From: Sciurus carolinensis
Lineage: Eukaryota > Chordata > Mammalia > Rodentia > Sciuridae
Reading direction: 5' to 3'
Length of the DNA stretch: 64,000 nt
Assembly: GCF_902686445.1 (NCBI RefSeq)
Contig: NC_062218.1
Location: 10,329,015 to 10,393,014 of the forward strand
Both the position numbers and the translations under genes were made by a program. Position 1 is the stretch's first letter, and every line of letters begins with the position of its first letter. The notes beneath the pieces are model-generated. The model was not told the origin of the DNA. It searched no databases and saw only the letters and a program-made list of their open reading frames with translations. Shown piece after piece: positions 59,795 through 64,000 of the stretch.

Positions 59795-60235
<441 letters not shown>

Positions 60236-61439
60236 CAAATCCTCCAATTCTCAGCCTGAGGGAAAGAGTTGGTAGCTGTCTCCTACTCCATCCATCGGAA
60301 TGAACGGCTCTGTTACCTCCATAGGTGTGGGTCTTTGGACTAGAGAAACCAAGGAGAGAGCGGAAGTCTGCTGAGGTGTGTGTTGTGCAGTTCAAGTAAC
60401 TGTGGGGTCCACTTATCCTCTTATGGGTCATGGAATAGCCTTAAGTCTGTTTCTAATTTTAAGGATGTATACTATGTATTATTTACTTATTTTGGACATT
60501 GATCTCTCAGGTCATAGCTGCAGGTGCATTACTGTGAGAATGATATTCACCAGTATATAGTATCTACCATTTGTGATTGCTATAGTAATAATACTAATAG
60601 AAAAAAAAGCTACAGTTATGTAATAATCTATTAAACAATTTCATAAAACAAATGTTAGTGATTCCCAGTTTAAAACAATAATCCTTTAAGTTATTTTAAA
60701 AAATAGTGTGGGTTTAATACAGAAAGTTTGTATTGCTCCTTTTATTTAAAATGTTTAACCAGGAACTTAGCTTTTTGGCAACATAAAATAGGATAGGTAT
60801 AGACAGCTTTTTAATGTATTTTTAAAATTGGTTACAAAATAGGTATATTTACTCTTCTTTTTACTCTCTTAATAAAGTAAATTAATACATTATGAAGTAT
60901 TGCCAAAAGCACTGATATTTGAAGATCCTCATGAATTTCTAAAAAAAACAAAAAGGAGAAACTACATATTCTCTGTACTCAAATATTATTTCAATTAAAA
61001 TTAAAGGTATTTAGACTTAATGAGAAATTATCTTCATGTAACTGAGGAAAAGACAAAACAGAAGTAAGATGGACATAGGTAGGGAATGGAATTGAAAGCC
61101 TGAATGATACTTTTTCCTAAATATTCCTCCTTTAGAGTTAAATTGACGGTGTCATAACCAGAGAGACTGCAATGGGAACAAGTGTAGTGCTACAGGCAGA
61201 GGCTGGTGAACAGCTGAGGGAAGACATCAGAAAAATAATACGGCAGGAAATGCAGAAGGTGTGTTGTGGCCCAATAGGTGACACAGCTCTAGAGGCAGCA
61301 ATCGGCTCTCCTGAAGACTTTTTCTAGAAGCAGTTCGCTGCCTAGGAGCCTGCTGGAAGGAGGGAGCTGACTGGGTCACTTAATGCTGCATTTTAATGAG
61401 CAGATGAAGGAAGGGGGACGATGAACATATTGCAAGTGT
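60236..61439. other. Unique sequence, no gene
   Basis: Nothing was recognised. Composition is AT-rich after the pseudogene. Confidence 0.4.
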
Positions 61440-61895
61440 GCATGGGTTTCCTGTGGCTGCTGTAACAAAACTAGTACACACTTGGGGGCTTGAAACTAAA
61501 TAGATTTATTATCTTGTATTTATGGAGCTCAAAATACAAAACCTGTTTAATGGGGGTAAAATAAAGGTATCTTCAAACCCATTTCCCGTTGGGAGTCTTC
61601 AGAGGAACCTGTGCTTGACTTTTTCCGCTTTCCAGTGGCAGCAAATGTTTTCTGGCTTGTGGCGACATCGCTGGAATATCTGCCTTGGCGTCACACTACC
61701 ACCTCCTCTGTGCTTGGCAAATCTCCCTTGGTCTTTCTCTCACAATAACGCATGCCCTTGAATTGAGGGCCTACCTGGATAACCCTGGAGAAATTTCCTA
61801 CTGCAAGATCCTTAACTTAGTTATAAGGGCAATAATGCATTTTCCAAGTAGGCTAATTTCGTAGGTTACATGGGTTCAGATGTCCTGAAGACTGG
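61440..61895 (-). mobile_element. MLT1-like MaLR LTR, diverged
   Basis: The text tgtggctgctgtaacaaaac, gaaactaaatagatttatta, agggcctacctggataaccc and catgggttcagatgtcctga fits an old ERVL-MaLR LTR on the minus strand. The 79-codon frame 61522-61761 falls inside and is a by-product. Confidence 0.55.
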
Positions 61896-63714
61896 GGGCC
61901 ATTACTGGCCTACAGAGGATCTTTGAGAAAAGTTGTTTTCGAAGATGAATATGTGGTGACCCCTAGGCTAGATGACAGAAGCAGCAAATGAGGGTTTAGA
62001 TATGGAGAAGCCAACTTTGAATCATATTAGTAGTATATTACTAGAGAGAAACAGATGTAAAACCATACAATTTTAATTTGTGTGAGCTATGCATATTAAG
62101 ATGCATAGATTCATCTTTAATGTATAAATCCACACTAATATGTTTACTATGATTATTTTTTTTAGTGCTGCTTTGGGGGCAATCTTTATTTTACATTTAT
62201 TTAATTTGAATTGCCTCCATATTACTATAACCAAAGATCTGAAATTCTCAAAAATCTTGCATCGTTTTATCTTTTATATGAAGCTTATTTGATGTCCTTT
62301 GGAATAAAATCATATTTAATCTGAAACATTTGAGAAAAAGTATAACACTATTTGAAATGAGGCTTGTATCCTAAGTTAGAACAGAGCAAACTTCTTAAAC
62401 ATATGAGTTTGTTATCCTAGAACAAAATACCATGTAGTTCCGACTACCTGTGGATCTGAACATCAATAATCAGAGAGTAGAGGAAGCAGGTGTTAACCTG
62501 TCTAAAGCTCTGTAATTTATTTTTCCTAACTTCAATCTTCCTTCAATTGCTGGTAGACATAATTTTTCAGCTCTCCTTTGATCTCAGTGGGGGTCTCTGA
62601 CTTGAGTCTTACTTGGTTGTTGTAAAATACCTCATGCTTTTCAGATAAAAGGGATATTCATGCAAAATACTAATAAGCATTATAATTATAAGTGGTCTCA
62701 GTACTAAGGTGTTCTCTGGCATCAGGAGCTGGGAAGGAGGCAGTGTGAATATAAAACTACCAGAAACATTGTGTTTGGAAAGTATTTTAGGAAGGTGGCT
62801 GAAAAGCAGTGGTTTGAAATGATGATTTTCTAATTCCTTTTTAAATCATGAAAGAAATTAGTCAATGACCCAAAGTAAGCAAACAGATCAGAATGGTAAT
62901 TTAGAGCAGTATTGATCCAAGGGAATGGAACTGAACGACAAAATTCTATTCCAGGTAATAAACAAAGTAATTAAATTGATTTCCATGGAGAGACATAGCA
63001 AGATGGATTTTAGTGACAGTCATTATTGACACATTGTATTTTAAAAAAAGACAACTGAATTAGTATGTTCCTCTATAATTATTATGTGATACTATTAATC
63101 TGTTTTCAAAAATAGTACATATATGCTTAATGTCTACTATTTTGTTTTCTCATAACTATAAAAATATTTACAATAATAATTTTCATGGGTATTATGTGAT
63201 CATGATGAAATAGTTGCCTTGAGATAAAATTGTTGATGTTCACAGATTTAGTGTCTAATTGTTCTTGAAATGTCTTATTTGTTGTTTTACAAAATGTTAT
63301 CAGAACCTCATGGTGACAATATTCTGCTTATTTTTAAATAAAGCGAAGGGCATGTTCTGATTGCTCACAGGCTCCTGTTTCTGAATTTATTGACATTTTA
63401 AATTCAAATGTCAAACTTAATAGTGACACAAGAGAATGTTTTCATAATGAATGGAATAGATGAACTTTTGAAAGGAGATTATGGTCAGTGTGGGTAAATA
63501 AGACACAAGAACATGGGATGACTTTGGGAAATACAATTTTGCATGAATTCAATAGTAAATTCTGCTTGGTATAAAAGTAGCGGTAATTTCTCACAAATAC
63601 AGGTTCTCTGAACTAATGTGCATGACATCACTGCTACTTATGGATGGCTCAGGTAAAAACATATTAAGCTTTCAAATATTTCAAGGAGACCAGGATTTTT
63701 TATGTGCATTTTGC
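61896..63714. other. Unique AT-rich sequence, no gene
   Basis: No gene or repeat is recognised. Confidence 0.4.
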
Positions 63715-63865
63715 CTAGGACTTGCTCTCTGACTTTGATGTGTGTAGGAGTAGCCTGGGGATCCTGTCTCTGATGCATTAAGGACCCAAGATTCTACAAT
63801 TCCAGTCATCTCCTGCTGAGACTGCAGCTGCTGATCCACAAACCATATTTTTGAATAGCCAGTCC
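63715..63865 (+). mobile_element. MER5A-like hAT-Charlie relic
   Basis: The blocks gtaggagtagcctggggatc, ccaagattctaca, ctgcagctgctgatccacaa and catatttttgaatagcc follow the order of a MER5A-type non-autonomous hAT element. It is heavily diverged. The 76-codon minus frame 63681-63911 is a by-product. Confidence 0.55.
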
Positions 63866-64000
63866 CCACAGTGGGCCAAACATGGCTGTCTAGGTTGAAC
63901 AGAATTATCATCAGATGTGAAAGCAGGTCAGTGAAAAATTATGCCTGTAGGAAAATAATTCAAAAGCAGCTTGGAGGCAGAGGGCAGGCCTCATAAGTTC
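63866..64000. other. Unique sequence to window end
   Basis: Nothing was recognised. Confidence 0.4.

Overview
The window looks like about 64 kb of rodent nuclear DNA without a protein-coding host gene. The short-repeat content points to a squirrel-like (sciurid) rodent. It has tRNA-Ala-derived ID elements and composite B1+ID SINEs, together with rodent-type L1s and MaLR LTRs. The base composition is AT-rich and CpG-poor, every long reading frame traces to a transposable element or is a chance ORF, and no splice-structured gene is visible. I place the species only at this level, from repeat type and without a search.

Layout. 1-8.2 kb: AT-rich unique sequence with a (TG)n microsatellite, a perfect 20-bp-arm palindrome, an old MaLR-like LTR and an ID SINE. 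8.2-19.1 kb: a nest of L1 elements, all read on the minus strand. An old L1 is interrupted by a 5'-truncated younger L1 (8.5-11.3 kb) and by a roughly full-length L1 (13.06-18.59 kb, 12-bp target duplication). 19.1-27.6 kb: unique sequence with MaLR LTRs, a B1-ID SINE and a probable retrocopy tail. 27.6-32.6 kb: endogenous retrovirus C. 32.6-48.9 kb: unique sequence with SINEs, MLT1-type LTRs, a Tigger-like DNA transposon, and an L1 3' end that carries a CpG-rich solo LTR. 48.99-53.82 kb: endogenous retrovirus A. 54.10-57.17 kb: endogenous retrovirus B. 57.2-64 kb: L1 tails, an ID SINE, a processed pseudogene of the proteasome-lid gene SEM1, an old LTR and a MER5A-like fragment.

The three proviruses are the main content. 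All lie on the minus strand, and all are bounded by TG...CA-type LTRs and 6-bp target duplications (C: acattg; A: tttatc; B: cctca+t/c), which is typical of class II (betaretrovirus-like) elements. A has a Lys-type primer site, a betaretrovirus-like gag start and a type-D/gamma-like transmembrane env remnant, with no visible pol. B joins a gag nucleocapsid motif directly to env, with pol deleted. A and C have different LTRs but share a roughly 1.6-1.8 kb AT-rich, apparently non-coding internal segment in the same orientation. This resembles the layout of non-autonomous elements such as mouse ETn, in which coding sequence is replaced by a passenger segment and mobilisation depends on proteins supplied in trans (inference). 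None of the proviruses is intact. LTR-LTR differences counted by eye suggest A is youngest (about 6%), then C (about 8%), then B (about 10%).
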